From an uncultured Bacteriovoracaceae bacterium (lineage in GTDB: Bacteria > Bdellovibrionota > Bacteriovoracia > Bacteriovoracales > Bacteriovoracaceae): 64,000 nt of DNA. Numbering within the stretch: the first letter of the stretch is position 1; each line of letters begins with the position of its first letter. Both the position numbers and the translations under genes were made by a program. Where the stretch lies: NCBI GenBank assembly GCA_937923325.1, contig CAKZUQ010000038.1, positions 45,832 through 109,831 of the forward strand, given 5' to 3'. This document shows, piece after piece, positions 9,198 to 18,010 of the stretch. The notes beneath the pieces were generated by a model. That model was not told the origin of the DNA and ran no database searches. It was given only the letters and a program-made list of their open reading frames with translations.

Positions 9198-9977
9198 TTA
9201 AATTAAGAACGGATTTATGATTTTAAATATTTTAGGAAAATATATTTGCACTGCAGCGGCTACAATTATGTAAGGACCAAAGGCCATAGGTTTATTTTTA
9301 TTCATCTTTTTACTAAGTATAAGAATTAATCCTATAACTGAACCCAATGCGCAACTAAAAAACATATTTTGAACAACACCTATAGGCCCAAGTAGTAACC
9401 CTAAAACTCCAAAAAGCTTTATATCTCCTCCTCCAAGGCCAATCACTCCTCGAATTTTATAAAAAAGATATGTAACAATATATGGAAGTCCAAAACCAAT
9501 AACTCCTCCAAATGCCCAGTAATTTATACTGTTGTTTAAAAGTACATAAGGAATTACTGTTACTAATAAATACAGATTAATCTTGTCAGGTAATATCTGA
9601 TGTTCAATATCTATCAGAAAGTGACATACAAAGACACAGGCAACACTAAAGAAGAAAGTATATTCTATGATTGTATTTAACTCAATTACTTCTGGTATTA
9701 ATAAATATGAGAATATTCCCATCATCAATTCAACAAGTGGATATCTTAATGGAATTTTAAATCCACAATTTGAGCATTTTCCTCTTAAAAAAAGATAACT
9801 TATAACTGGAATATTTTGATACCACTTAATTAAGTTTGAACACTTAGGGCACTTTGATCTTGGTTTTACTATACTCATATCTAGAGGTACTCTATGAATG
9901 ACAACATTCATAAAGCTTCCAACTAAAAGTCCAAAAATTATAAATATAAGCTCTATACTAAAAGGTGCATTAATCAA
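9198..9977 (-). CDS. pilD: Prepilin leader peptidase / N-methyltransferase
   Basis: Polytopic inner-membrane aspartic protease of 259 residues that cleaves the prepilin leader after Gly and methylates the new N-terminal Phe. The two CxxC pairs of the cytoplasmic zinc loop (CPKC and CSNC, about residues 43-72) and both catalytic Asp motifs are present: LIDIEHQILPDKIN and GLGGGDIKLFG. Substrates here are the pilins at 12450-13757. It overlaps the ABC permease gene by 8 bp, so it is transcribed with the ABC genes and not with pilMNOPQ. Confidence 0.95.
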   Translation of the reverse strand: MINAPFSIELIFIIFGLLVGSFMNVVIHRVPLDMSIVKPRSKCPKCSNLIKWYQNIPVISYLFLRGKCSNCGFKIPLRYPLVELMMGIFSYLLIPEVIELNTIIEYTFFFSVACVFVCHFLIDIEHQILPDKINLYLLVTVIPYVLLNNSINYWAFGGVIGFGLPYIVTYLFYKIRGVIGLGGGDIKLFGVLGLLLGPIGVVQNMFFSCALGSVIGLILILSKKMNKNKPMAFGPYIIVAAAVQIYFPKIFKIINPFLI

Positions 9978-10749
9978 GGTTTTTCCTGTTGAAAATAAAT
10001 ATTGATAAAAATGTTAAAAACATTATATATATGATCGCATATACTAAATTCCCAACAATATATAAGTCTGATACTTTTTGATTATATAATACTAAATCTT
10101 TAAGGTTTAATTTATAAAAACCAGGTAAGATAAAGTGGTAAAAATCTAGAAGTTTTCCCAATGAAGGTGTGAGCTTTACAAGTGTTGTCGTCTTTGCTGC
10201 AGCAATAGCATGTCCAATTATATAAATTGTTAAAGATAAAATAACTGTCATAACTTTATTTGTGATTAAAGATAATACTCCAACCATAGATAGCATCATT
10301 AGTGCTTCCATTAGTATATATAGAACCGAAATAATTATTAAAGAGTCTAATGCTCCTCCAGTATAGACAAATACACTAAGAGTTAGCGTTGCTAATATTA
10401 ATATATTTAAAGCAACGACCATTGCTAAACCTAAATACTTACCAATGATAAAACTATATCTTTTTACTGGTCTTGAAAGAATCATATATATCGTTCTAGA
10501 TTCTAATTCGTTAGAAATTAAACTAATTCCCATAAAAAGAGCTATTCCAATTGCACTTAAAGAAAGTGTTCCAAGTCCAAAATCTAATGCAATCCTAGAT
10601 GGTGTTCCATATGTAAACTTAAAGGCTACCGCTGTAATTAGGATCAAGAACATCCCTAAAAAGAGAACATTAAATAAAATCTTACTCTGAATAACTTCTT
10701 TTATAGTGAACCTAGTAATTGTTAAAATCTTTTTTATTTCATTCATCAT
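9970..10749 (-). CDS. ABC transporter permease (ABC-2 type)
   Basis: 259 residues with six predicted transmembrane helices; the N-terminal pattern ILTITRFTIKEVIQSKILFN and the SRPVKRYSFIIGKYLGL coupling region are typical of ABC-2 permeases of the NatB/CcmB-like or YhaP type. It starts directly at the end of the ATPase gene (one base overlap) and the pair makes a simple exporter of unknown substrate. The link to pilus biogenesis is only that pilD follows in the same operon. Confidence 0.85.
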   Translation of the reverse strand: MMNEIKKILTITRFTIKEVIQSKILFNVLFLGMFLILITAVAFKFTYGTPSRIALDFGLGTLSLSAIGIALFMGISLISNELESRTIYMILSRPVKRYSFIIGKYLGLAMVVALNILILATLTLSVFVYTGGALDSLIIISVLYILMEALMMLSMVGVLSLITNKVMTVILSLTIYIIGHAIAAAKTTTLVKLTPSLGKLLDFYHFILPGFYKLNLKDLVLYNQKVSDLYIVGNLVYAIIYIMFLTFLSIFIFNRKNLD

Positions 10750-11603
10750 TATACCTTGTAAAAGATTTCTTCTAAAGTTAATCGTTTGTTATTGACACTT
10801 ATTATTTCAAAGTTACTTTCTATTATTTTTTTAATCTCATCGTTTTTATCACTAGATTTAACTTCAATACTTTTAATTTCTGAGTCTTTAAAGTATTTAA
10901 TTTCAGAGACTGAGCTATTACTTTTATCTAATATTTCTTGAACCTCTCCCTCATAAACAAGCTTTCCATCTTTAATAAATATGACCCTGTCACATACTTC
11001 TTCAACATCAGAAACAATATGAGAACTAAAGAAAACTGTTTTACCTAACTCTTTAACTTCTATGATTATGTCTTTGAGTTCTTTTCTTCCGATCGGGTCG
11101 AGTCCAGATAAAGGCTCATCTAAAATTATAATTTTTGGATCATGTAAAAGTGTAACTAAAAAACCAATTCTTTGAAGCATTCCTTTAGAGTATGTTCTAA
11201 TTTTTCTTTCTAAAGCAAAATCAATTTTAAACTTTGGTGCCCAATAGGCTATTTTTTCTTTAATTACTTCTGATGATAAATTTTGAAGCCCTCCCATATA
11301 ATGGCAAAACTCCTCACCTGTTAAGTGTGGATAAAAGTATGCTCTTTCAGGAAGAAATCCGATATTTTTAAAAATCTCAGCATTTCCATTTCCTAAAGTC
11401 TTATCAAATATAACTTCACCACTCGTTAATCTTACAAAATCCATAAGTATCTTTAATGATGTTGTCTTACCTGCTCCATTTGCTCCTAAGAATCCTGTTA
11501 CCTTTCCCTCTTGTACAGAGAAGCTTAGATCATCTAGAGCTTGAAAAGGTTTAGTAAAAAGCTCGGATTTAAATATTTTTGTTACATTTTTAAAAGTTAT
11601 CAT
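10749..11603 (-). CDS. ABC transporter ATP-binding protein
   Basis: About 284 residues from ITFKNVTKIFKSE. Walker A is GFLGANGAGKTTSLK, the signature is YSKGMLQRIGFLV, Walker B is IIILDEPLSGLDP and the switch His is in FSSHIVSDVEEV, so it is a complete nucleotide-binding subunit. The C-terminal 70 residues resemble the extension of ABC-2 exporters such as CcmA/NatA. I chose the ATG at 11603, where homologues start; the frame stays open to 11639 but that would leave no room for a promoter against the divergent gene at 11643. Confidence 0.9.
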   Translation of the reverse strand: MITFKNVTKIFKSELFTKPFQALDDLSFSVQEGKVTGFLGANGAGKTTSLKILMDFVRLTSGEVIFDKTLGNGNAEIFKNIGFLPERAYFYPHLTGEEFCHYMGGLQNLSSEVIKEKIAYWAPKFKIDFALERKIRTYSKGMLQRIGFLVTLLHDPKIIILDEPLSGLDPIGRKELKDIIIEVKELGKTVFFSSHIVSDVEEVCDRVIFIKDGKLVYEGEVQEILDKSNSSVSEIKYFKDSEIKSIEVKSSDKNDEIKKIIESNFEIISVNNKRLTLEEIFYKV

Positions 11604-11642
11604 ATTTAATAATTTAAAGAGCATGATATACTTTGGCAACTT
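11604..11642. promoter_or_regulatory. Overlapping divergent promoters, probably leaderless transcripts
   Basis: Minus strand: TTGCCA (11634-11639), 17 bp, TAAATT (11611-11616), then only seven bases to the ATG of the ABC ATPase at 11603. Plus strand: TATACT (11627-11632), then ten bases to the ATG at 11643; its -35 box is weak. Neither start has a Shine-Dalgarno sequence. The arrangement suggests both mRNAs begin at or within a few bases of the start codon. Confidence 0.45.
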
Positions 11643-12443
11643 ATGAAAAATATTAAAAACTCTATAATTTTATTTTTATCAATCACTTTATTAATTTGTG
11701 CTGGATATTTAAATGAAGCCTTAATAAAACCAGAACTGAATATTGAGAAGCAAGATAGTGCAGTTAATATCAATTCGGATTTTTTAAAATTTTTTAATGC
11801 TGGTTATTCTAGATTAATATCTGATGTATTATGGATAACAACTCTTTTAGAATCTGATCACGAACATTATAAGAAGAGAGATTTAAATTCATGGATGTAT
11901 TTAAGATTTAAATCTATCATTACTCTTGATCCACTCTTCCTTCAAGCTTATCAATTTGGTGGTAAATATCTTTCAATCATTAAAGATGATTTAAATGGAG
12001 CGAAAGAAATTCTCGATAAAGGATTAACAAATTTTCCAAATAATTATGAGTTACTTATCTCTTCTGCTTTTCTATATAGTTTTGAGTTAAATAATAATAT
12101 TAAGGGCTCTAAGCTTTTTGAAAGAGCTTCTACTTTTCCCCAAGCTCCAATTTATTTAAAAACCTTATCCCTTAAACTTAAATTTCAAGAAAGTAATAAT
12201 TTAGATCTTGCCTTTGAACTTTTAAAAAAGACATTTGAAAACGAAGAGAATGAGATATTCAAAGCTAAAATAAAAAAAGACTTATATGCCATAAGGGCTG
12301 AAATTGATCTAAAGTGTCTTAACAGTTCTAAAAACAAAACAAAATGTAATACACTTGATTATAATAATAACGCTTACCTTTTTTATAATCAGACATTTCA
12401 TGCGCCAGAAGAGTTCAAACCTTATCGCCTAAGGAAGAGGTGA
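11643..12443 (+). CDS. Membrane-anchored TPR-like protein, unknown function
   Basis: 266 residues with an N-terminal hydrophobic segment (about 7-24) that could be an uncleaved signal anchor, then helical repeats that look like divergent TPRs (SWMYLRFKSIITLDPLFLQA, LNGAKEILDKGLTNFPNNYE). The AGYSRLISDVLWITTLLESD segment resembles conserved regions of hypothetical proteins found in Bdellovibrio-like genomes, but I cannot name a family. The gene is alone on the plus strand between the ABC and pilin genes and converges on pilA2 with six bases between them. Confidence 0.75.
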   Translation: MKNIKNSIILFLSITLLICAGYLNEALIKPELNIEKQDSAVNINSDFLKFFNAGYSRLISDVLWITTLLESDHEHYKKRDLNSWMYLRFKSIITLDPLFLQAYQFGGKYLSIIKDDLNGAKEILDKGLTNFPNNYELLISSAFLYSFELNNNIKGSKLFERASTFPQAPIYLKTLSLKLKFQESNNLDLAFELLKKTFENEENEIFKAKIKKDLYAIRAEIDLKCLNSSKNKTKCNTLDYNNNAYLFYNQTFHAPEEFKPYRLRKR

Positions 12444-12447
12444 TAAG
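12421..12447. terminator. Hairpin at convergent gene ends
   Basis: Arms CTTATCGCCT (12421-12430) and AGGTGATAAG (12438-12447) pair over ten positions with one G-U, around a seven-base loop. It overlaps the last codons and stop of the plus-strand gene and lies just before the pilA2 stop. There is no T-tract on either strand, so it may be an RNA-protecting or Rho-assisted end, not a classical intrinsic terminator. Confidence 0.4.
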
Positions 12448-12449
12448 AA

Positions 12450-13100
12450 TCAATATCCAGGTCTTATCTCTGATATTCCTTTATTTTCATTGATAGTCCA
12501 TAAAGATGATTCTTCACTACCTTGAAAATTTGAGGAAATAATTCCGCTTGCGCTAATTACAAATCCCTTCGAAGATTCATCAGATTGAGTATTCAAGAAG
12601 CTTCCTCCACTTCCGTCCTCACTTGCAGAAACATCCAATTCTAAAAGAACTGAAGCCCCACCAGCAGCAGCTTTAGCTATAAATACTTGAGAGTTAACAT
12701 TAATATCGCCATTATTAGGGCAGTCTATCTCTACTAAGTTCTTATTTACTCCATCATTATAAATAGCTATATCAATAGTATTTACAGCACCAAAACCAAT
12801 CGTATAATATCGACTTGATTCACTTTCATCAGGAACAAATCCCATATAGTCTAAACATTTATGATAAAAATCAAATTCCTGAAAAAAAATACTTTCAGCT
12901 TTAAAACTTGCAGCCAATAGAATTTTGGCTTCTGAAGATCTTGACTTCGCTTGATACTTTCTAAAATTTGGAATAGCTACAGCTGACAACACACCAACGA
13001 TTGAAACAACAACCATCAATTCAACAAGAGTGAATCCTGACTTATTAAAAGAAAAGAGCGAAGCTATATAGCTTCGCTCTCTCTTTACTTTTTTAATCAT
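12450..13100 (-). CDS. Type IV pilin, second copy
   Basis: 216 residues with the prepilin motif [20 protein letters not shown], so PilD would cut after the Gly and leave Phe1 and Glu5. The first 40 mature residues are close to pilA1 (AVAIPNFRKYQAKSRSSEAK), as are the C-terminal residues, while the centre differs; the pair is a duplication. The apparent leader is unusual: 22 residues, against ten in pilA1. The DNA coding for that leader contains a 26-bp perfect palindrome followed by a T-rich tract, the likely terminator of pilA1. No other start codon exists between the ATG and the cleavage site, so this ATG must be used if the gene is expressed. Confidence 0.88.
   Translation of the reverse strand: MIKKVKRERSYIASLFSFNKSGFTLVELMVVVSIVGVLSAVAIPNFRKYQAKSRSSEAKILLAASFKAESIFFQEFDFYHKCLDYMGFVPDESESSRYYTIGFGAVNTIDIAIYNDGVNKNLVEIDCPNNGDINVNSQVFIAKAAAGGASVLLELDVSASEDGSGGSFLNTQSDESSKGFVISASGIISSNFQGSEESSLWTINENKGISEIRPGY
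13041..13080 (-). terminator. Intrinsic terminator of pilA1 inside the pilA2 leader
   Basis: A perfect palindrome spans 13055-13080 (left arm AGAGCGAAGCTAT); read on the minus strand it is followed by TTTTCTTTTAATAAG. That is a strong hairpin plus T-rich tract, 27-52 bp past the pilA1 stop. It lies downstream of the pilA2 ATG and within its leader codons. The plus strand also has a run of T at 13090-13095. Confidence 0.75.
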
Positions 13101-13106
13101 CTTAAT

Positions 13107-13757
13107 TTAATACCCAGTTCTTACATTAGATAGTCTTTTATCTGAGTTCATCCCCCAAACAGATGCTTCAGTGTCTGCATCAAAATCACCAGAAATAATT
13201 CCAGCAGCTAGAATATTAAAAACTTGAGTTTCTCCAGTTGCCTGTGTCCCCATACAAGAAACCTGTAAGGTTCCAATTGTACTTTCAGTACAATTCGTTG
13301 CACCAGATCCAAAGGCAGCACTTATAGCTGCCAAATCATCAATTGCAGCAGCTCCAACACCTTTTGCAGCTGAAAAGATACTTGTTCCATCAGTACCACC
13401 ATACGTAGCAGAACAAAGAGTACCATTCATCCCAGAAGAAACAGCAGAAGTATGTGCTCCACCGTCAATTGCAGAAGCTGTATTTACTCCTATAGCAAAG
13501 TATCTCTGTGCTCTCTCTGCAATTGGATTATATCCCATATAATCAAAACAATTAGAATACATTCCATAATCGCCATAAAAAGCTTGTTGGGCTGTGTAAG
13601 CAGATGCTAGTTGTACCTTAGCCTCTGAAGTTTTAGCTTTTGCTTGGTATTTCTTAAAATTAGGAATTGCAACTGCAGATAGAATACCAATAATTGCAAC
13701 AACTACCATTAACTCAACAAGGGTAAAACCTTGTTCATTCTTTAGATTCATTTTCAT
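13107..13757 (-). CDS. pilA: Major type IV pilin PilA
   Basis: 216-residue prepilin: ten-residue leader [10 protein letters not shown], cleavage before [24 protein letters not shown], Glu5 conserved, hydrophobic N-terminal helix, then a globular domain rich in Ala, Gly, Ser and Thr with Cys pairs (residues near 60, 120 and 160) that could form disulfides. AAGGAG lies six bases before the ATG, and 198 bp of non-coding DNA precede it, as expected for a strongly and separately expressed pilin. pilC, pilT and pilB are upstream on the same strand. Confidence 0.95.
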   Translation of the reverse strand: MKMNLKNEQGFTLVELMVVVAIIGILSAVAIPNFKKYQAKAKTSEAKVQLASAYTAQQAFYGDYGMYSNCFDYMGYNPIAERAQRYFAIGVNTASAIDGGAHTSAVSSGMNGTLCSATYGGTDGTSIFSAAKGVGAAAIDDLAAISAAFGSGATNCTESTIGTLQVSCMGTQATGETQVFNILAAGIISGDFDADTEASVWGMNSDKRLSNVRTGY

Positions 13758-13955
13758 GTTTTTCTCCTTTGTTATTGATATTAAGAATCAACAACTAAAC
13801 ACTCTATCAATTTAAAACAATGCCTATAAGAAGTATTATATGCATTGAGACTATTATATATTACTTATCGGAATATTCTCTTCAAAAACTAATAAAAACT
13901 CTTCAAAATTCACTCAACTTTATATGAAGTTAAAATACTTAATAATTTCGATACC
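13758..13955 (-). promoter_or_regulatory. Upstream region of pilA
   Basis: 198 bp between pilC and pilA. On the minus strand there are two TATAAT sequences (around 13840-13855 and 13815-13825 when read on the plus strand as attata) that could serve as -10 boxes, neither with a good -35. TCCGATAA (plus coordinates 13865-13872) matches seven of eight bases of the sigma-28 -10 element, but the matching -35 is poor. A ribosome binding site AAGGAG ends six bases before the ATG. I cannot say which sigma factor is used. Confidence 0.45.
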
Positions 13956-15173
13956 TTAGCCAGCCGCCATAAATATTGGAAGATACATAGCAATAAGAAC
14001 AGTTCCAATAATCCCACCTAAAACGACAAGAATTAGTGGCTCTATTAAGGTAGTCATAAAGCCAACTTGCTCAGAAGTTTCTTCTTCAAATACATCCGAT
14101 ACTTTTATGAGCATGCTATCTAAATTACCTGTAGACTCTCCAACCTTTACCATTTGGTTTACTAGATCTGGAAAGTATTTAATTCTCGCTAAAGGTTCAG
14201 TGATAGACTTTCCTCGAACGACTGCTTCTTTAACCATTAATAGATCTCTTTGCATAATTGTATTGTCTAAAGTATCAATACAAATATCTAAGGCCTCTAT
14301 AATTGAGACACCCGCAGTTAACATAGTTGCGAGCGTTCTTGTGAAGGAAGTTAAGTTTCCTTTGATGACAACTCCCCCTATAACAGGAAGATTCATCATA
14401 AATCTATCATATGCTTTTTTTCCTGATGGGGTCTTAATATAATTGATTAAAAGAAAGGCTGTTACTCCAAATATTGGTAGTGCAAGTAAAGTGTATTCAC
14501 TTAAAAAATCAGAAATATCAATAATCATTTGAGTTATAAAAGGAACCTCTTGACCATTTTCATTTAACATTCCTACAAATTGAGGAACAATAAATACCAT
14601 TAATCCCCAGGTTATACCTAGCCCCAATGTCATTACAAGGCCAGGGTATGTCATTGCCTTCTTTATTTGTTTTTTGATTTTTTCTTGTTTATCCATAAAT
14701 TCAGCAAGCTTATTTAAAATTGTATCTAAAATACCTGCTGCTTCACCGGCCTTAATTAATGAACAATATAGTTTTGAGAAACCTTTTTGATTTGATAAAG
14801 CTTCGAATAGAGATTTACCACTTCCAATATCTTCAACAATTCCTTTTATTGTCTTTTTTAGAGAAGGGTTCTTTTCTTGTTTTCCCAAGATTTCTAAACT
14901 TTCTAAAATTGGAACACCAGCATTTATTAGAGTTGCAAGTTGTCTTGTAAATTTATTAAGTTCCTTTGTTCCAAATGGACTCGCAAGTCCCATATCAACC
15001 ATCCATACACCTAAATCAACATCGAAGGGATTGGGTGCGATGATTTTCTTTGCTTTTATTCCTTGCCTTCTAAGTAGTCTTTTAACATGCTGAATATTTT
15101 TAGCTTCAATTTCCCCTTCAGCCTTTCGGCCATCAGTTCTAACTCCAGTATATTTAAAGACTTTATTGCTCAT
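13956..15173 (-). CDS. pilC: Type IV pilus inner-membrane platform protein PilC
   Basis: 405 residues of the GspF/PilC family: KVFKYTGVRTDGRKAEGEIE at the N-terminus, two repeated T2SSF domains (about 70-190 and 270-395) and three transmembrane helices (about 175, 225 and 380). ELNKFTRQLATLINAGVPIL and LTSFTRTLATMLTAGVSIIE are the paired family signatures. It links the PilB/PilT motors to the growing pilus. One-base overlap with pilT upstream. Confidence 0.96.
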   Translation of the reverse strand: MSNKVFKYTGVRTDGRKAEGEIEAKNIQHVKRLLRRQGIKAKKIIAPNPFDVDLGVWMVDMGLASPFGTKELNKFTRQLATLINAGVPILESLEILGKQEKNPSLKKTIKGIVEDIGSGKSLFEALSNQKGFSKLYCSLIKAGEAAGILDTILNKLAEFMDKQEKIKKQIKKAMTYPGLVMTLGLGITWGLMVFIVPQFVGMLNENGQEVPFITQMIIDISDFLSEYTLLALPIFGVTAFLLINYIKTPSGKKAYDRFMMNLPVIGGVVIKGNLTSFTRTLATMLTAGVSIIEALDICIDTLDNTIMQRDLLMVKEAVVRGKSITEPLARIKYFPDLVNQMVKVGESTGNLDSMLIKVSDVFEEETSEQVGFMTTLIEPLILVVLGGIIGTVLIAMYLPIFMAAG

Positions 15174-16285
15174 TACTCAGCTATCCCTAAAAGTTTTCTC
15201 ATTTCTTCTGGATTATTCGAGTAACTCATTGCTGTTTCAGCTGTAATGAGTCCAGCATCTAAAGACCTTTTAATATTTTGATTCATGGTACTCATATGCG
15301 TTTTTTCTTGATTTACTTGCATCTGCGAATAAATCTGATGAAGCTTATCTTCTCTAATTAAGTTTCTAATTGCAGGGGTCATAACTAGAATTTCTTGACA
15401 TAAAACACGACCTCCGCCAATTTTAGGTAATAGTTGTTGAGCAACAATCCCTTGTAATACAAAAGAAAGTAATGTTCTAATTTGATCTTGTTGATCAGCA
15501 GAGAATACGTTTATAACCCTTGAAATCGTTTGAATTGTAGAGTTTGTATGTAGAGTTCCAAAAACTAAGTGACCTGTTTCAGCAATCTCTAAAGATGCTT
15601 CAATTGTTTCAACATCTCTTAGCTCTCCTACGAGAACTATATCTGGATCTTGTCTAAGTAAACTTCTAATTCCTTTTCCAAAATCTAAAGTATCAGTCCC
15701 AACTTCCCTTTGATTAACTATGCATCCTTTATGAGGATGTACAAATTCTATTGGATCTTCTAGTGTTATAATGTGACCGTTTTTTTCAATATTTAATCGG
15801 TCTATAATTGAAGCAAGTGTTGTAGACTTACCAGAACCAGTGGGTCCAGTTACAAGAATTAGACCATTTGATTTATCAGTCATATCCATCAATATTTTTG
15901 GAAGTCCAAGAGCATCAAAATCAGGTATCTGAGTAGGAATTTGTCTAAAAACAGCAGAAACGTTTCCTTTTGAATAAAAACAATTTGCCCTAAATCTAGC
16001 AAGTCCTTTTACACCAAATGAGAAATCTAGTTCTAAGTTTTTTTCAAGTTCTGATCTTTGTGATTCAGACAGTATTTGGTAAACAAGTCTTTTAGAATCT
16101 TCTTTTGTTAAGTTTCCAATCTTAACCCTAACAACACTTCCGGAAACTCTCATTGCTGGAGCACTTCCTACACTAAGGTGTAAATCACTGGCGCCATTTT
16201 CAACCATAACTTTAAAGAGTTGTTGAATTTGAACATTACCAACACCTTCATTCGTTTTTGTTCTAGTTACCGTTTGATCACTCAT
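15173..16285 (-). CDS. pilT: Pilus retraction ATPase PilT
   Basis: Hexameric cytoplasmic ATPase, 370 residues, which depolymerises the pilus. Walker A GPTGSGKSTTLAS is near residue 145, the Asp box ITLEDPIEFVHPH and Walker B LRQDPDIVLVGELRD follow, then the His box TGHLVFGTLHTN. The C-terminal AIRNLIREDKLHQIYSQMQ motif separates PilT from PilB. The gene lies 12 bp after pilB. Presence of both motors supports twitching motility or prey attachment with retraction. Confidence 0.96.
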   Translation of the reverse strand: MSDQTVTRTKTNEGVGNVQIQQLFKVMVENGASDLHLSVGSAPAMRVSGSVVRVKIGNLTKEDSKRLVYQILSESQRSELEKNLELDFSFGVKGLARFRANCFYSKGNVSAVFRQIPTQIPDFDALGLPKILMDMTDKSNGLILVTGPTGSGKSTTLASIIDRLNIEKNGHIITLEDPIEFVHPHKGCIVNQREVGTDTLDFGKGIRSLLRQDPDIVLVGELRDVETIEASLEIAETGHLVFGTLHTNSTIQTISRVINVFSADQQDQIRTLLSFVLQGIVAQQLLPKIGGGRVLCQEILVMTPAIRNLIREDKLHQIYSQMQVNQEKTHMSTMNQNIKRSLDAGLITAETAMSYSNNPEEMRKLLGIAE

Positions 16286-16297
16286 AATTCATATTCC

Positions 16298-17971
16298 TCA
16301 TATATTGTCAGCAGCTGAATTCGCTAAAGCTTCTTCTATTGTAGATAAACCTTGTGCAACTTTTGTTAACGCACACATTCTCAATGTTTTCATTCCATCT
16401 TTTATTGCAGCAGCTTTTACGTCATCAACTGAAGCATTTTGTAATATCATCTCTCTTACTTTAGGACTTATGTCTAAAACCTCATAAATTGCTACACGTC
16501 CTTTATAACCACTTCCATTACAAACCTCACAGCCCTTACCTCTATACACTTTAATTCTTTGAGCACTCGATGGTGCAAATCCACAAGCGACTAACTGATC
16601 GGCATCTATACTCTCGTCTACGACACGACAGTTTGTACAAATTTTTCTAAGTAACCTTTGGGCAACGACTACTTTTAAAGCTGCAACGACAAGGAAACCT
16701 TCTATACCCATATTTAGAAGCCTTGTTATGGCCGATGGAGCATCGTTTGTGTGAAGTGTTGATAAAACCATATGTCCAGTTAATGCTGCTTCTACTGCGA
16801 TTTCACCAACTTCATAATCCCTAATCTCCCCAACCATTATAATATCTGGATCTTGTCTTAAAAATGCTTTTAGTGCTGAGGCAAATGTTAATCCAACTTC
16901 TTTTCTAACATTGACTTGGTTAATACCTTCTAAATTGAACTCACATGGGTCCTCAGCTGTAGAAATATTAGTATTTACAGTATTAAGTTCAGCAAGTGCA
17001 GAATATAAAGTTGTCGTTTTACCAGAACCAGTTGGACCAGTTACAAGAACCATTCCATAGGGTTGATGAATACCAGTTTGAAATACCTTTAGCTGTTTTT
17101 CTTCAAAACCTAATTTTGTCATATCTAACTGTAAGTTAGATTGATCTAAGAGTCGTAAAACAACTTTTTCTCCAAAGAGAGTTGGTAAACTAGAAACTCT
17201 GTAATCGATTGGCTTTCCACCAATTTGCAATTTAATTCTACCATCTTGTGGTTTACGTTTTTCAGAAATATCAAGTTGTGCCATAATTTTGAGTCTAGAT
17301 ATTACTGGTAGCATCATTGATTTAGGAGGTGAGGATACTTCAACGAGAGATCCATCTAACCTAAATCTTACACGAAATTTCTTTTCATATGGTTCTATAT
17401 GGATATCAGATACATTCTTAACAAAGGCTTCAGATAAGATCGTATTTACAAATGTTACAACGTCTTGACCGATATCTTCAACTTTTATTTCTTCTTCAGT
17501 TTCTACATTTCCTTTAATCTCGACAACAGTATTTACTAAGTCTTCAATTGAAGCTTCTGCCATATCATAAAGCTTCTTCCATGAAGAAAGATTTGTTAAG
17601 ATAAACTCTACTGGCCTTCTTAATTGTTGACCAATTTCTGATTGAATATTTTTTATACTCGGATCAAATGTAGCAACTGTAACTTTTGAAGGTGTAATCT
17701 GGATAGGAATTGATCTAAATTTTCGAATTTGCTTTTTCTTTAGAATCTGTATTGTTTCTTTTGCGACCTTAGCTTTTTTCAGATCTATGAAAGTCATTTT
17801 AAATTTTTCAGCTATTGCTTTTGCAAATTTATCTTCATCAAAATGTGGAAAGTCTAAGAGTTCAAATTCTGAAACTTCAGTTTCATCTTTATTCATAGAA
17901 AGACGCCGTAACTCTTTAAGTGTTACCATCCCTGTATTTGTTAAAATTTCAGCAAACTCTTTTCTAATCAA
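16298..17971 (-). CDS. pilB: Pilus extension ATPase PilB
   Basis: 557-residue assembly ATPase. An N-terminal MshEN-like region (about 25-140), which in some homologues binds cyclic di-GMP, precedes the ATPase core with Walker A VTGPTGSGKTTTLYSALAEL near residue 310, the Asp box STAEDPCEFNLEG, Walker B LRQDPDIIMVGEIRD and the His box GHMVLSTLHTN. Two CxxC pairs (CTNC and CEVC) make the zinc site seen in PilB but not PilT. Starts 39 bp after the aroE stop, so it could belong to the same transcript as the bat-ribF-aroE genes. Confidence 0.96.
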   Translation of the reverse strand: MIRKEFAEILTNTGMVTLKELRRLSMNKDETEVSEFELLDFPHFDEDKFAKAIAEKFKMTFIDLKKAKVAKETIQILKKKQIRKFRSIPIQITPSKVTVATFDPSIKNIQSEIGQQLRRPVEFILTNLSSWKKLYDMAEASIEDLVNTVVEIKGNVETEEEIKVEDIGQDVVTFVNTILSEAFVKNVSDIHIEPYEKKFRVRFRLDGSLVEVSSPPKSMMLPVISRLKIMAQLDISEKRKPQDGRIKLQIGGKPIDYRVSSLPTLFGEKVVLRLLDQSNLQLDMTKLGFEEKQLKVFQTGIHQPYGMVLVTGPTGSGKTTTLYSALAELNTVNTNISTAEDPCEFNLEGINQVNVRKEVGLTFASALKAFLRQDPDIIMVGEIRDYEVGEIAVEAALTGHMVLSTLHTNDAPSAITRLLNMGIEGFLVVAALKVVVAQRLLRKICTNCRVVDESIDADQLVACGFAPSSAQRIKVYRGKGCEVCNGSGYKGRVAIYEVLDISPKVREMILQNASVDDVKAAAIKDGMKTLRMCALTKVAQGLSTIEEALANSAADNI

Positions 17972-18010
17972 TTTGTACTCCAGCTTATAGTTTAGCGGAA
18001 TTTCAATTAT

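Noticed and set aside
13758..13955. Sigma-54 promoter for pilA, as in Pseudomonas and Myxococcus
   Set aside because: I found no GG-N10-GC element in the 198 bp upstream of pilA.
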